Positions 63,510-64,000 of a DNA stretch of 64,000 nucleotides are shown piece by piece. The DNA comes from Alphaproteobacteria bacterium (GTDB lineage Bacteria > Pseudomonadota > Gammaproteobacteria > Burkholderiales > Burkholderiaceae_C). Position numbers and translations under genes: made by a program. The notes beneath the pieces were generated by a model, which was given only the letters and a program-made list of their open reading frames with translations, was not told where the DNA came from and ran no database searches. The stretch covers positions 1 to 64,000 of the forward strand of contig JASGCM010000019.1 of NCBI GenBank assembly GCA_030054175.1, given 5' to 3'. The first letter of the stretch is position 1. The number at the start of each line of letters is the position of its first letter.

Positions 63510-64000
63510 TCACGGCACCACAAAACTGAAGGTCACCGGCATACTTTGTATTTCGGGATTGTCTTTGTTGGACACAATCAACTGCACCACGTAAAGACCC
63601 GCAGCCGTGGTGTTGAAGATGGGTTTTACTGAGGTGGGCGACAGCAAAACCACGGCATTGGGCACGGGTTGATACACCACAGACCATTGGAAGTTCAACT
63701 CTTTGCCTATGGCACTGAAGCTGCTACTGCCGTCCAGCACATAGGGCAAGGCACTGGCCGATTGCATGGCGATGCGGGCCCGGTGGGCGTTGGACTGTTG
63801 GTGGTGACAGATACCGTCGAGACCTGGCTGGACGAGGTGCTGTCGCTGGCGATCAGGCCAAACACATAGGTGCCTAGCGCCTGAGCTGTGAAACTGGGGG
63901 TCAATGTATTGGGATTGCTCAACAAATTGGCGATGGTGGCGCTGCCGCCTGTGGGCATGGCATTGACCACCCATCGGTAGGTCATGGGGTCGTTGTTGGG
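63510..64000 (-). pseudogene. PKD-domain protein, 3' part, frameshifted; runs off the window
   Basis: Entering from the right edge, the frame reads NDPMTYRWVVNAMPTGGSA and SFTAQALGTYVFGLIAS, a PKD-type beta-sandwich (PLTYxW...GxYxxxLxVxD). Near 63780 the frame breaks in GGGCCCGG. The next frame continues LPYVLDGSSS, LNFQWSVVYQPVPNA and GLYVVQLIVSNKD to the stop at 63510, a second PKD-like domain. These are typical of secreted or surface-attached proteins. One base too many or a sequencing error separates the halves; the start lies beyond 64000. Confidence 0.65.

Overview
The window looks like a chromosomal segment of a GC-rich Burkholderiales bacterium, most likely a Comamonadaceae member (Limnohabitans/Rhodoferax-like). 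The evidence is gene content and order: three Bug/TctC periplasmic binding proteins, yqgE-ruvX-pyrR-pyrB-pyrX, thiD-hemL beside a rubredoxin, dusB-fis-purH, and a complete sox cluster. No plasmid, phage or CRISPR signature is visible. Most genes are intact and tightly packed; visible decay is concentrated in three places.

Layout. 1-960: scrap of an accessory island (frameshifted IS21-type IstB piece, truncated hypothetical gene, C-terminal stub of a YgjP-like metallopeptidase) abutting the 3' end of tRNA-Ser(TGA). 1105-6395 (minus): catabolic operon transcribed Bug protein, dehydrogenase, amidohydrolase, dehydrogenase, maleylacetate reductase. 6587-6800: unidentified structured RNA gene with its own promoter and terminator. 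6993-8117: Fic protein. 8149-10741: pcaI-pcaJ-pcaF, which consumes the 3-oxoadipate made by maleylacetate reductase. 10805-14976: DUF1841 protein, diheme cytochrome c4, MoxR/membrane/GNAT/VWA operon. 15037: tRNA-Arg(CCT). 15152-18096: LVIVD protein, G3E GTPase, cupin operon. 18197-21777: two convergent Bug genes, a GrdB-like protein and a small secreted protein, interspersed with a GGGGTCAGACCCC palindromic repeat.

21834-33126 (minus) is a complete Kelly-Friedrich sulfur oxidation cluster: soxR regulator, flavocytochrome pair, periplasmic thioredoxin, two small cytochromes, then soxCDYZAXBH. SoxXA attaches thiosulfate to the SoxYZ carrier cysteine, SoxB hydrolyses off sulfate, SoxCD oxidises the remaining sulfane, and electrons leave through the c-type cytochromes. 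A shared CTAGGG-type site precedes the two likely sox promoters and also the GrdB-like gene. 33140-45635 is conserved housekeeping DNA: acyltransferase, pyrimidine genes, photolyase, rubredoxin, thiD, hemL, purH, fis, dusB, yqaA.

45708-54349 is a decayed surface-protein locus: a giant RTX/beta-roll protein split by two frameshifts and one nonsense codon, a frameshifted N-terminally truncated glycosyltransferase, a frameshifted DUF6447-like small gene, and an apparently intact AraC-type regulator with a degenerate receiver domain. 54531-63423 holds a crotonase-fold protein without the usual catalytic glutamates, a CaiB-type CoA-transferase, and a divergent branched-chain-amino-acid-type ABC transporter operon (livHMGF-acyl-CoA ligase-livK), suggesting uptake and CoA activation of a carboxylic acid. 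The window ends inside a frameshifted PKD-domain protein.
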